37,191 bases of DNA from positions 1 through 37,191 of the forward strand of contig UQML01000019.1 of the NCBI GenBank assembly GCA_900542265.1. Reading direction: 5' to 3'. The notes beneath the pieces were generated by a model. The model was given only the letters and a program-made list of their open reading frames with translations. It made no database searches and was not told where the DNA came from. Shown in pieces: positions 14,408 to 22,041 of the stretch. The stretch is from an uncultured Eggerthella sp. Lineage in GTDB: Bacteria > Actinomycetota > Coriobacteriia > Coriobacteriales > Eggerthellaceae. Numbering within the stretch: the first letter of the stretch is position 1; every line of letters begins with the position of its first letter. Both the position numbers and the translations under genes were made by a program.

Positions 14408-15238
14408 ATGGGAGTAAAGCAGTTCAAGCCCACCAGCCCAGGCAGGCGCTTCCAGACTGTTTCCGACTTTGCTGACATTACCAGCACTACGCCGGAAAAG
14501 TCTTTGCTTAAGCCACTGCCACAAAAAGCAGGTCGTAACAACAACGGCCGCATCACTACCCGTCATCAGGGTGGCGGTGTAAAGCGTCGTTATCGTGTTA
14601 TTGACTTTAAGCGCAACAAAGATGGCATTCCTGCAAAGGTTGCAACCATCGAGTACGATCCAAATCGTTCTGCACGTATTGCGCTTTTGCATTATGTAGA
14701 TGGCGAGAAGCGCTACATTTTGCAGCCTAAGGGCCTCAAAGTTGGCGAGACCATCATTTCTGGTCCTGATGCCGACATTAAACCAGGTAATGCTCTGCCT
14801 TTGGCAAACATTCCTGTTGGTACTTTGATCCACGCCGTTGAGCTTCAGCCTGGCCGTGGTGCAGCACTTGCCCGTTCTGCAGGTACCTCAATTCAGTTGA
14901 TGGGTAAAGAAGGAGATTACGCAATCCTTCGTATGCCATCTTCAGAAATGCGTCGTGTTTTAGTAACCTGTCGCGCAACCATTGGTGAAGTTGGCAATTC
15001 TGAGCATGGCAACATCAAGATTGGTAAAGCTGGCCGTAATCGCTGGAAGGGCATTCGTCCTAGTGTTCGTGGTACGGTTATGAACCCAGTAGACCATCCA
15101 CATGGTGGTGGTGAAGGTAAGAACAAGTCTGCAGGTCGTCATCCTGTTACCCCATGGGGCGTTCCTACCAAGGGTCATCGTACACGTAACCCCAAGAAGG
15201 CTTCAAGCCGTTTGATTATTCGTCGTCGCAAGAAGTAG
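14408..15238 (+). CDS. rplB: 50S ribosomal protein L2
   Basis: Large-subunit protein near the peptidyl-transferase centre, needed for subunit association. Starting at 14408 (MGVKQFKPTSPGRRFQT) it is 276 residues, as expected. The upstream GTG at 14366 in the same frame lies within the leader hairpin and is rejected. The C-terminal block NPVDHPHGGGEGK with the essential His and GVPTKGHRTRNPKKAS are intact. It opens the second ribosomal transcription unit with its own promoter and leader. Confidence 0.97.
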   Translation: MGVKQFKPTSPGRRFQTVSDFADITSTTPEKSLLKPLPQKAGRNNNGRITTRHQGGGVKRRYRVIDFKRNKDGIPAKVATIEYDPNRSARIALLHYVDGEKRYILQPKGLKVGETIISGPDADIKPGNALPLANIPVGTLIHAVELQPGRGAALARSAGTSIQLMGKEGDYAILRMPSSEMRRVLVTCRATIGEVGNSEHGNIKIGKAGRNRWKGIRPSVRGTVMNPVDHPHGGGEGKNKSAGRHPVTPWGVPTKGHRTRNPKKASSRLIIRRRKK

Positions 15239-15262
15239 CGCACGAGCGTTTTAGGAGATACA

Positions 15263-15520
15263 TTGAGCAGAAGTTTGAAAAAAGGCCCCTATGTGGAGCC
15301 TCGCCTCTTAAGTCGCATCATTGCGATGAACGAATCAGGCGACAAGCAAGTTATCAAAACCTGGTCTCGTTCTTCCACCATCTTCCCAGAAATGGTTGGT
15401 CATACCATTGCTGTTTATGATGGTCGCAAGCACGTACCGGTATACATTTCAGAGTCCATGGTTGGCCACAAGCTTGGCGAGTTCGCACCTACGCGTACTT
15501 TCCGTGGTCATGACAAGTAG
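15263..15520 (+). CDS. rpsS: 30S ribosomal protein S19
   Basis: Small-subunit head protein contacting the A-site tRNA region and S13. The 85 residues begin MSRSLKKGPYVEPRLL from a TTG start at 15263, preceded by TAGGAG. HVPVYISESMVGHKLGEFAPTRTFRGH is the family signature region. It is 24 bp after rplB, in the canonical order rplB-rpsS-rplV. Confidence 0.96.
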   Translation: MSRSLKKGPYVEPRLLSRIIAMNESGDKQVIKTWSRSSTIFPEMVGHTIAVYDGRKHVPVYISESMVGHKLGEFAPTRTFRGHDK

Positions 15521-15533
15521 GAGAGGGTGAAAC

Positions 15534-15875
15534 ATGGAAGCTAAAGCAGTAACCCGCTACGTACGTGTTTCTCCTCGTAAAGCACGTATTGTATTGGATC
15601 AGATCCGTGGCAAGAACGTAGTAAAAGCTCAAGAGACTTTGGCATTTACTAATCGTGCTGTCGCAGAGATCATTGAAAAGACCCTTAATTCAGCAGTTGC
15701 TAATGCTGGCCAAAAGGGTATCACCAACCCAGAGAGCCTCTACGTTTCTGCATGCTACGCAGACGAAGGACCTACGTTAAAGCGCTTTACTCCACGCGCT
15801 AAAGGTTCCGCATCACGCATCCGTAAACGTACAAGCCACATTACGGTAATCGTATCTACCCGAGAGGAGGCATAG
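15534..15875 (+). CDS. rplV: 50S ribosomal protein L22
   Basis: Exit-tunnel protein whose beta-hairpin contacts macrolides and stalling peptides. The 113 residues contain VRVSPRKARIVLDQIRGK and the hairpin GPTLKRFTPRAKGSASRI. The hairpin tip is intact, with no macrolide-resistance-like deletion. GGAGAGGGTG precedes the ATG. It is two bases from rpsC, so probably coupled. Confidence 0.97.
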   Translation: MEAKAVTRYVRVSPRKARIVLDQIRGKNVVKAQETLAFTNRAVAEIIEKTLNSAVANAGQKGITNPESLYVSACYADEGPTLKRFTPRAKGSASRIRKRTSHITVIVSTREEA

Positions 15876-15877
15876 TA

Positions 15878-16588
15878 ATGGGTCAGAAGGTAAACCCTAC
15901 TGGTTTTCGCCTTGGCGTAACTGAAGACTGGCGCAGCCGTTGGTATTCAGACAAGGACTATGCAAAAAACCTTGAGAATGACTTGGCTATCCGCAAGTAC
16001 TTAAAGAAGCAATTGGCCCATGCCGCCGTTTCTCGTATTGAAATTGAGCGTGCTGGTGACAAGATCAAAGTTATCATCACCACTTCACGTCCTGGCGTTG
16101 TTATTGGCAAGAAAGGCGCAGAAGTTGATGCTTTGCGCAAAAAGCTTGCTACTATTGCCAACGGTCCAGTTTCTGTTGAGGTTATCGAGGTAAAGCGTCC
16201 TGAATTGGATGCAAACCTCATCGCTCAGTCAATTGCTGAGCAGTTGGAGAATCGTGTTGCTTTCCGTCGCGCTATGCGTAAAGCAGTTCAGTCTGCACGT
16301 AAGTCTGGCGCTAAAGGCATCCGTATTCAGTGTTCAGGCCGTTTGGGTGGCGCTGAGATGAGCCGCCGTGAATGGTATCGTGAAGGTCGTGTGCCTCTGC
16401 ACACCCTTCGTGCAAAGATCGACTACGGTTTCGCAACCGCTGCAACCACCATGGGTTCTATCGGAATTCAGGTATGGGTGTATCACGGTGAAGTTCTTCC
16501 TGGTCAAAAGGCTCCACAGCCTGCTTTGGAAGGCTCTTCTCGTCCAAACCGTTCCCGTCGCCGCAATAACGATAGGGAGGCTAAATAA
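15878..16588 (+). CDS. rpsC: 30S ribosomal protein S3
   Basis: mRNA-entry helicase component of the 30S subunit. The 236 residues start MGQKVNPTGFRLGVTEDWRSRWYSD. A KH domain carries PGVVIGKKGAEVDALRKKL, and the C-terminal block GRLGGAEMSRREWYREGRVPLHTLRA is intact. The tail is basic (SRPNRSRRRNNDREAK). Its stop overlaps the rplP ATG by one base. Confidence 0.97.
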   Translation: MGQKVNPTGFRLGVTEDWRSRWYSDKDYAKNLENDLAIRKYLKKQLAHAAVSRIEIERAGDKIKVIITTSRPGVVIGKKGAEVDALRKKLATIANGPVSVEVIEVKRPELDANLIAQSIAEQLENRVAFRRAMRKAVQSARKSGAKGIRIQCSGRLGGAEMSRREWYREGRVPLHTLRAKIDYGFATAATTMGSIGIQVWVYHGEVLPGQKAPQPALEGSSRPNRSRRRNNDREAK

Positions 16589-17010
16589 TGTTAGTACCTA
16601 AGCGCGTTAAGCACCGCAAGGTTCAACGTGGTTCTATGAAAGGTAACGCTAAGGGCGGTACCAAATTGAACTTTGGCTCTTGGGGTATTCAGGCATGTGA
16701 TCGTCATTGGATCACGAACCGCCAGATTGAGGCTGCTCGTATTGCAATGACCCGTCGCATGAACCGTACTGGTAATGTATGGATCACCATCTTCCCGGAC
16801 AAGCCAATTACTCAAAAACCTGCTGAAACTCGTATGGGTAAAGGTAAAGGTAACCCAGAGGGCTGGGTAGCAGTTGTAAAGCCTGGCCGCATTATGTTTG
16901 AGATTGACGGCGTTGATGAAGAAACCGCTCGCGATGCATTGCGTCTTGCGATCAACAAATTGCCAATCAAGTGCAAGATCGTTAAGCGTGAAACGGAAGG
17001 GCAGGAATAA
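16588..17010 (+). CDS. rplP: 50S ribosomal protein L16
   Basis: Large-subunit protein organising the A-site tRNA elbow. The 140 residues start MLVPKRVKHRKVQRGSMKGN and include the GSWGIQA block, MGKGKGNPEGWVAVVKPGR (site of the conserved hydroxylated/modified Arg in some species), and EETARDALRLAINKLP. The ATG overlaps the rpsC stop. rpmC begins immediately after its stop. Confidence 0.97.
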   Translation: MLVPKRVKHRKVQRGSMKGNAKGGTKLNFGSWGIQACDRHWITNRQIEAARIAMTRRMNRTGNVWITIFPDKPITQKPAETRMGKGKGNPEGWVAVVKPGRIMFEIDGVDEETARDALRLAINKLPIKCKIVKRETEGQE

Positions 17011-17205
17011 ATGAAGGCAGCAGAAATCCGCGAACTTTCGGCTGAAGATCTGCAGTCGAAGCTTAAAGACGCACGTGCAGAGCTGTTTAATCTGCGCTTC
17101 CAAATGGCAACGGGTCAACTTGAGAATACGGCTCGTATTGCCCAGGTAAAGAAAGACATCGCTCGCATCCAGACTGAGATGCGTGCTCGTGAATTGAGCG
17201 CGTAG
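17011..17205 (+). CDS. rpmC: 50S ribosomal protein L29
   Basis: Small two-helix protein near the tunnel exit, part of the SRP/trigger-factor platform. The 64 residues (MKAAEIRELSAEDLQSKLKD) contain the signature LFNLRFQMATGQLENTARI. The ATG directly abuts the rplP stop codon, which implies coupled translation. Confidence 0.96.
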   Translation: MKAAEIRELSAEDLQSKLKDARAELFNLRFQMATGQLENTARIAQVKKDIARIQTEMRARELSA

Positions 17206-17240
17206 CCAAATCGCGACCTATGTAGGAAGGTAGAGAATAT

Positions 17241-17501
17241 ATGTCTGAAGAACGCAATTCTCGCAAGGTTCGCCAGGGTGTGGTTGTGAGTGCTGCTGGC
17301 GATAAGACTATCGTTGTGCAAATCCATGAGCGTAAACCTCATCCTGTTTACGGCAAAATGGTTAATAGCACCAAGAAGCTTCATGCTCATGATGAGAATA
17401 ATGAAGCAGGCGTAGGCGATACCGTAACAATTATGGAAACCCGCCCCTTATCTAAGATGAAGCGTTGGCGCCTCTTAGACATCGTAGAGAAGGCTAAGTA
17501 A
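17241..17501 (+). CDS. rpsQ: 30S ribosomal protein S17
   Basis: Primary 16S rRNA-binding OB-fold protein. The 86 residues include RKVRQGVVVSAAGDKTIVV, HPVYGKMVNSTKKLHAHDE and the family-typical ETRPLSKMKRWRLLDIVE. GGAAGGTAG precedes the ATG. A 62-bp gap follows, with an imperfect stem (TACTT-GGC with GCC-AAGTA) before rplN. Confidence 0.96.
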   Translation: MSEERNSRKVRQGVVVSAAGDKTIVVQIHERKPHPVYGKMVNSTKKLHAHDENNEAGVGDTVTIMETRPLSKMKRWRLLDIVEKAK

Positions 17502-17563
17502 TAGTACTTGGCAATCCTATCGCCAAAAGTATTACTTAGTTTTAATTCGAAAGGTTTAGCAAA

Positions 17564-17932
17564 ATGATTCAAATGCAAAGCATGCTCGCCGTTGCTGATA
17601 ACTCCGGCGCACGCAAGGTGCAGTGCATCAAGGTTTTGGGCGGTTCTAAGCGCCGCTATGCTGGTCTTGGTGATGTCATCATTTGCAGCGTTAAAGAGGC
17701 TATGCCAAACGGCAACGTCAAAAAGGGCGATGTTGTACGCTGTGTAGTAGTGCGTGTGAAGAAGGAAGTTCGTCGCAACGATGGCAGCTATATTAAGTTT
17801 GACCAAAACGCAGCTGTTTTGATTGACGCTAATGGCGCACCCCGCGGCACGCGTATTTTCGGCCCAGTCGCACGTGAGCTTCGCGATAAGAAGTACATGA
17901 AGATCGTGTCCCTGGCACCTGAGACGCTCTAA
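17564..17932 (+). CDS. rplN: 50S ribosomal protein L14
   Basis: Intersubunit-bridge protein and docking site of RsfS. The 122 residues start MIQMQSMLAVADNSGARKVQCIKVLGGS and contain GDVIICSVKEAMP and the block RGTRIFGPVARELRDK. CGAAAGG precedes the ATG. It opens the spc-like section and is followed 12 bp later by rplX. Confidence 0.97.
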   Translation: MIQMQSMLAVADNSGARKVQCIKVLGGSKRRYAGLGDVIICSVKEAMPNGNVKKGDVVRCVVVRVKKEVRRNDGSYIKFDQNAAVLIDANGAPRGTRIFGPVARELRDKKYMKIVSLAPETL

Positions 17933-17944
17933 AGGAGAGATTCC

Positions 17945-18262
17945 ATGTCAAGTATGAACATCAAAAAGGGCGACAAGGTAAAGGTTCTTGCTGGTAAAGC
18001 TAAGGGCGAAGAGGGCATCGTAATTGCTGCTCAGCCTGCTGCACAGCGTGTAACCGTTGAGGGAATCAACATTGTTAAAAAGGCAATGCGTCCTACTCAA
18101 GACAACCCTCAAGGTGGCATTTCTCACGTAGAGGCACCAATTCACGTTTCTAACGTTATGGTGATTTGCCCCTCATGTAAGCAGCCTACTCGCGTTAATG
18201 TTAAGCGTGAAGGCGGCAAAAAAGTTCGTGTTTGCAAGAAGTGCGGTGCGGATATTGACTAA
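17945..18262 (+). CDS. rplX: 50S ribosomal protein L24
   Basis: Assembly-initiator protein with a KOW domain (KKGDKVKVLAGKAKGEEGIVI). The 105 residues contain four cysteines in CPSCKQPTRV and VCKKCGADID, so this L24 probably binds zinc; many bacterial L24s keep only the second pair. AAGGAG seven bases upstream supports the ATG at 17945; MNIKKG at 17954 is an alternative. A 201-bp structured gap follows. Confidence 0.96.
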   Translation: MSSMNIKKGDKVKVLAGKAKGEEGIVIAAQPAAQRVTVEGINIVKKAMRPTQDNPQGGISHVEAPIHVSNVMVICPSCKQPTRVNVKREGGKKVRVCKKCGADID

Positions 18263-18463
18263 GGTATAAAGATGCTGTTATAGGGCTTTGCGAGTATGTT
18301 TTTAACGTATGACCTTTTCGAATCGGGCGATGGGGTTTGCGGAAAAGATGTACTCCAAGCCCTTGTGCTGCTTCTTTATTCATATGACCCCTTCTCAGAT
18401 AGAAGGGGATGCCAGGTCGGTAATCTGGCATTTAATTCATCGTTTGAAAGGTTTTGAGAAACT
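18263..18463 (+). promoter_or_regulatory. rplX-rplE spacer with hairpins, candidate S8 control site
   Basis: The longest gap inside the second ribosomal operon. Two adjacent hairpins lie at its end: CCCCTTCT (18388-18395) with AGAAGGGG (18401-18408), loop 5; and ATGCCAG (18409-18415) with CTGGCAT (18425-18431), loop 9. Neither has a U tail. In E. coli, S8 represses the spc operon by binding at this same rplX-rplE junction. A related role is inferred from position only. No small coding region is apparent in the remainder. Confidence 0.55.
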
Positions 18464-19009
18464 ATGACCACTCCTCGTTTGAAAGAAAAGTATCAAAACG
18501 AAGTAGTAGCCAAGCTCAATGAAGAACTCGGTTGTGAGAACATTAATCAAGTTCCTCGCTTGGAGAAGATTGTTGTTAACATGGGTGTTGGCAAAGCAGC
18601 TGGCGACTCTAAGTTGCTTGATGGCGCTATTGCCGATATGCGTGCTATCACTGGTCAGCAGCCAATGATTACTCGTGCTAAGAAATCCATCGCTGGCTTC
18701 CATCTTCGTGAAGGTCAGGCAATTGGATGCAAGGTAACTCTTCGTGGGGATCGTATGTGGGAGTTTATGGATCGCTTGATGAGCGTTGCGCTTCCTCGTG
18801 TTCGCGACTTCCGCGGCTTGAACCCAAATAGCTTTGACGGCCGTGGTAACTACACCATGGGTCTTACCGAGCAGTTGATCTTCCCTGAAATTGAGTATGA
18901 CAAAATTGATCGTACCCGTGGTATGGACATTACGTTTGTAACCACTTCACCTACCAATGAAGGCGCCAAAGCACTTTTAGACGCTTTGGACTTCCCTTTC
19001 AAAAAATAG
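18464..19009 (+). CDS. rplE: 50S ribosomal protein L5
   Basis: 5S rRNA-binding protein of the central protuberance. The 181 residues contain IVVNMGVGKAAGDSKLLDGA, KKSIAGFHLREGQAIGCKVTLRG, and the C-terminal PEIEYDKIDRTRGMDITFVTT. GAAAGG precedes the ATG at some distance. First gene after the long structured spacer. Confidence 0.97.
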   Translation: MTTPRLKEKYQNEVVAKLNEELGCENINQVPRLEKIVVNMGVGKAAGDSKLLDGAIADMRAITGQQPMITRAKKSIAGFHLREGQAIGCKVTLRGDRMWEFMDRLMSVALPRVRDFRGLNPNSFDGRGNYTMGLTEQLIFPEIEYDKIDRTRGMDITFVTTSPTNEGAKALLDALDFPFKK

Positions 19010-19054
19010 CAACTATACTCTTTTGAGGTTAGTTATAAGAAAGAAGGATTTTGA

Positions 19055-19240
19055 ATGGCTAAGAAATCGATGATCGCCAAAGCAAAGCGTGAACCGAAGT
19101 TCTCGACTCGCCAGCACAATCGTTGCACCCGTTGCGGGCGCCCTCGTGCTTACTACCGTAAGTTTGGTCTGTGTCGTATTTGCCTTCGTGAGCTCGCTAA
19201 CTCAGGCGAACTCCCCGGCGTGACCAAAGCATCCTGGTAG
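19055..19240 (+). CDS. rpsN: 30S ribosomal protein S14, zinc type (S14Z)
   Basis: A 61-residue short form with a zinc ribbon: CTRCGRPRAYYRKFGLCRIC supplies four cysteines. It ends with the family-typical GELPGVTKASW. The short zinc-binding form is typical of the primary S14 in many Gram-positives; a zinc-independent paralogue could exist elsewhere but is not seen here. AGAAAGAAGG precedes the ATG. A 112-bp gap follows, with a weak GCGTTTGC/GCAAGCG-type stem near 19286-19310. Confidence 0.97.
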   Translation: MAKKSMIAKAKREPKFSTRQHNRCTRCGRPRAYYRKFGLCRICLRELANSGELPGVTKASW

Positions 19241-19352
19241 GAATTCGAGTTTAGAACTGTCACGTTTTGAGTGTCGAGAGTGAAGGCGTTTGCATTATGG
19301 GTGCAAGCGAACCAACTTATCGTCTCATCACGAACAAAGGAGAAAACAAACA

Positions 19353-19751
19353 ATGAGCATGACTGATCCTATTGCAGATATGCTTACGCGCGTTCGTAAT
19401 GCTAACTCTGCTGGCAAGCAGACGGTCTCCATGCCGTCAAGCAAAAAGCTTGTCGAAATCGCACGCATCATGCGCGAAGAGGGCTACATTGCTGACTTCG
19501 TAGTTGAGGCAGCTACCCCTCGCGATATCTTAGAGATCACCCTCAAGTATGGTGAGAAAAAAGACCGCACTATCCGCGGCATTAAGCGTATTTCTAAACC
19601 AGGTCTGCGTATCTATGCAGGTAAAGACGAGCTTCCTCGTGTTCTTGGTGGTTTAGGCACCGCAATTATTTCAACGAGCAAAGGCGTAATGACTGATCGC
19701 GATGCCCGCAAAGCAGGCGTTGGCGGAGAAGTTATCGCCTATATTTGGTAA
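19353..19751 (+). CDS. rpsH: 30S ribosomal protein S8
   Basis: Primary 16S rRNA-binding protein and, in E. coli, the translational repressor of the spc operon. With the start at 19353 (MSMTDPIADMLTRVRNAN) it is 132 residues; the upstream in-frame start at 19290 adds 21 unsupported residues. AAAGGAG lies about 11 bp upstream. The C-terminal signature STSKGVMTDRDARKAGVGGEV is intact. Confidence 0.97.
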   Translation: MSMTDPIADMLTRVRNANSAGKQTVSMPSSKKLVEIARIMREEGYIADFVVEAATPRDILEITLKYGEKKDRTIRGIKRISKPGLRIYAGKDELPRVLGGLGTAIISTSKGVMTDRDARKAGVGGEVIAYIW

Positions 19752-19763
19752 AGGAGGAATAAG

Positions 19764-20306
19764 ATGTCTCGTATCGGTAAGATGCCAATCGCTATTCCTT
19801 CTGGTGTAGAGGTTACCATTGATGGTGACACCGTTACTGTAAAGGGTAGCAAGGGTGAATTAACCCGCACTTTCTCTGATTTGATGACCATTAAAGAAGA
19901 AGACGGTCATGTACTTGTTGAGCGTCCTGATGATTCTCGTGAGGCAAAAGCCCAGCATGGTTTGACCCGTACCTTGATTGCAAACATGATTGAAGGTGTA
20001 TCACAGGGCTTTTCTAAAAAGCTTGTGTTGGTAGGCGTTGGCTATCGTGCAGCTCTTAAGGGTTCTGATCTTGAGCTTCAGCTTGGTTATTCCCATCCTG
20101 TAATTGTTAAAGCTCCTGAAAATATTACGTTTGAGGTTCCTACCCAAACTGAAATTATTGTTTCAGGCATTTCTAAAGAGCAGGTTGGACAGGTTGCAGC
20201 AAACATCCGTGCTTGGCGCAAGCCTGAGCCTTATAAGGGCAAGGGTATTCGTTATGAAGGCGAGTACGTACGTCGTAAGCTTGGTAAGGCTGCTAAGTCT
20301 GAGTAA
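19764..20306 (+). CDS. rplF: 50S ribosomal protein L6
   Basis: Large-subunit protein near the GTPase-associated centre. The 180 residues start MSRIGKMPIAIPSGVEV and include the C-terminal signature KPEPYKGKGIRYEGEYVRRKLGK. It begins 12 bp after rpsH with AAAGGAGG as ribosome site. Confidence 0.97.
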   Translation: MSRIGKMPIAIPSGVEVTIDGDTVTVKGSKGELTRTFSDLMTIKEEDGHVLVERPDDSREAKAQHGLTRTLIANMIEGVSQGFSKKLVLVGVGYRAALKGSDLELQLGYSHPVIVKAPENITFEVPTQTEIIVSGISKEQVGQVAANIRAWRKPEPYKGKGIRYEGEYVRRKLGKAAKSE

Positions 20307-20337
20307 GACGCAAAGCTTGAATGATAGGATGTAACTA

Positions 20338-20706
20338 ATGAAGAAACTTCAAAAGAAACAAGCCGGCTTGCGTCGCCGCCACGCTCGTGTTCGCGGTAAG
20401 ATTTCAGGCACGGCAGAGCGTCCACGTCTGTGCATTACGCGCTCTAATGCAAATATGTATGCTCAGGTTATTGATGATGTTACTGGCACAACGCTTTGTG
20501 CAGTTTCAACACTCGCTCCTGAGTTTAAGGCAACCAATCAGCATGGTTCTACCGTAGACGGTGCTGCTGCATTGGGGGCAATCATCGGAAAGAAAGCACA
20601 GGAAAAGGGAATCACTGAGGTTGTATTTGACCGCGGTGGCAACCTTTATCACGGTCGCATCAAAGCTGTTGCTGATGGTGCTCGTGAAGCAGGCCTGAAG
20701 TTCTAA
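20338..20706 (+). CDS. rplR: 50S ribosomal protein L18
   Basis: 5S rRNA-binding protein. The 122 residues have the basic N-terminus MKKLQKKQAGLRRRHARVRGKISG, RPRLCITRSNANMYAQVIDD, and the C-terminal block FDRGGNLYHGRIKAVADGAREAGL. It lies between rplF and rpsE in canonical order. Confidence 0.97.
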   Translation: MKKLQKKQAGLRRRHARVRGKISGTAERPRLCITRSNANMYAQVIDDVTGTTLCAVSTLAPEFKATNQHGSTVDGAAALGAIIGKKAQEKGITEVVFDRGGNLYHGRIKAVADGAREAGLKF

Positions 20707-20722
20707 GAGAGGGTTTGGCTAT

Positions 20723-21250
20723 ATGGCTCGTAAGCAAGAAAACCAGTCCAATGTTCCTGAACTTCAGGAGCGTGTGGTTTACATTAACCGCGTATCCAAG
20801 GTTGTTAAAGGCGGTCGTCGTTTTGCTTTAACTGCACTCGTCGTCGTTGGTGATGGCAATGGTCGCGTAGGTGTTGGCATGGGTAAATCTCAAGAAGTAC
20901 CCATCGCAATTAAAAAGGGTATTGAAGACGCTAAAAAGAACATGTTTACTGTGCCCCTGACTGAGGAAAAAACTTTGCCTCATGAGGTATTGGGTGTCTA
21001 CGGTGCAGGTCGTGTTCTCTTGAAGCCTGCTACCCCTGGTACTGGCGTTATCGCTGGTGGCCCTGTTCGTGCAGTTCTCGAGTTGGCAGGCGTTACTGAC
21101 GTTTTGACCAAGTCTTTGGGTACTGACAACGCAATGAACATTGTTAAAGCAGCTGCAGAAGGCTTAAAAGAAATGCAAAGCCCTGAAGAGGTTGCTGCTC
21201 GCCGCGGTTTATCTGTGGCTGAGATTTATGGTTGGAAGGAGAAGAACTAA
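20723..21250 (+). CDS. rpsE: 30S ribosomal protein S5
   Basis: Accuracy and mRNA-unwinding protein. The 175 residues contain the dsRBD-like N-domain (QERVVYINRVSKVVKGGRRF, GDGNGRVGVGMGKSQEVPIAIKK) and KSLGTDNAMNIVKAAAEGL. The spectinomycin loop region (VSKVVKGGR) looks wild-type. Its stop overlaps the rpmD ATG by one base. Confidence 0.97.
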   Translation: MARKQENQSNVPELQERVVYINRVSKVVKGGRRFALTALVVVGDGNGRVGVGMGKSQEVPIAIKKGIEDAKKNMFTVPLTEEKTLPHEVLGVYGAGRVLLKPATPGTGVIAGGPVRAVLELAGVTDVLTKSLGTDNAMNIVKAAAEGLKEMQSPEEVAARRGLSVAEIYGWKEKN

Positions 21251-21441
21251 TGGCTGACGCTCAAAAAACTCTTCGCCTTACTCAAGTTAAGAGTCCAATC
21301 GGTTATAAGTATGATCAATTGCGTACTTTGAAGGCTCTTGGCTTAGGTAAAATCGGTCGCAGCGTAGAGCAGGTTGATAATCCCTGTGTACGTGGCATGA
21401 TTTTTAAAGTAAAGCACTTGGTAGAAGTTGAGGAAATTTAG
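21250..21441 (+). CDS. rpmD: 50S ribosomal protein L30
   Basis: Small 63-residue protein: MADAQKTLRLTQVKSPIG, LKALGLGKIGRSVEQVDNPCVRGMI, then KVKHLVEVEEI. The ATG at 21250 overlaps the rpsE stop (TAATG); a frame-start at 21232 lies within rpsE and is rejected. A 150-bp gap rich in hairpins follows before rplO. Confidence 0.96.
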   Translation: MADAQKTLRLTQVKSPIGYKYDQLRTLKALGLGKIGRSVEQVDNPCVRGMIFKVKHLVEVEEI

Positions 21442-21591
21442 TCCCTCGGATATCATAAGGCAATGAGATTTTGGCCCGAAGTAACCTTCGGGCCTGATCC
21501 ATGTATAGAAGAAGTTTATCGGCGGCGAGCTGCCGATGCCAGGCAAGAAGGATAAAATGCCTGGTCAAAGCGAAAAGGAGTATGAAAACTA
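21442..21591 (+). promoter_or_regulatory. rpmD-rplO spacer with three hairpins
   Basis: Three consecutive inverted repeats lie here: GGCCCGAA/TTCGGGCC (21473-21480, 21487-21494), ATCGGC/GCCGAT (21518-21523, 21532-21537) and CCAGGCA/TGCCTGG (21539-21545, 21558-21564). None is followed by a T run, so they are not simple terminators. They may control the rplO-secY-adk part of the operon. No promoter is recognised. Confidence 0.6.
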
Positions 21592-22041
21592 ATGGAACTC
21601 AAAGATTTAACCCCTGCTGAAGGATCAAAACGCGATCGTAAGCGTAAGGGCCGCGGTCCTGCTTCTGGTAATGGCAAAACAGCCGGTCGTGGTCTTAATG
21701 GTCAAAAGTCTCGTGCGGGTGGCGGTAAGGGTGTAGGCTTCGAAGGTGGCCAGACCCCCTTGGCACGTCGTCTTCCTAAGCTTCCAGGTTTCCGTAATTT
21801 CAACCGAGTTGAGTATGTACCCGTAAATGTAAGTCGTCTTGAGGCTAAATTTAATGCTGGTGACGTTGTTGATGTCCCTGCATTGGTTGCTGCTGGTATC
21901 GTAAAGCATGAGACGGATCTTGTTAAAATTTTGGGTGATGGCGAACTCACCAAGGCCTTGACGGTAAAAGTTGATAAAGTCTCTGCTTCTGCTCAGGCAA
22001 AAATTGAAGCAGCAGGCGGAAAGGTTGAGCAGCCTTGCTAA
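21592..22041 (+). CDS. rplO: 50S ribosomal protein L15
   Basis: Late-assembly large-subunit protein. The 149 residues begin MELKDLTPAEGSKRDRKRKG and contain the glycine- and basic-rich GRGLNGQKSRAGGGKGVGFEGGQTPLARRLPKLPGF. Its stop codon lies inside the start of secY (7-nt overlap), so SecY translation is probably coupled to L15. Confidence 0.96.
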   Translation: MELKDLTPAEGSKRDRKRKGRGPASGNGKTAGRGLNGQKSRAGGGKGVGFEGGQTPLARRLPKLPGFRNFNRVEYVPVNVSRLEAKFNAGDVVDVPALVAAGIVKHETDLVKILGDGELTKALTVKVDKVSASAQAKIEAAGGKVEQPC

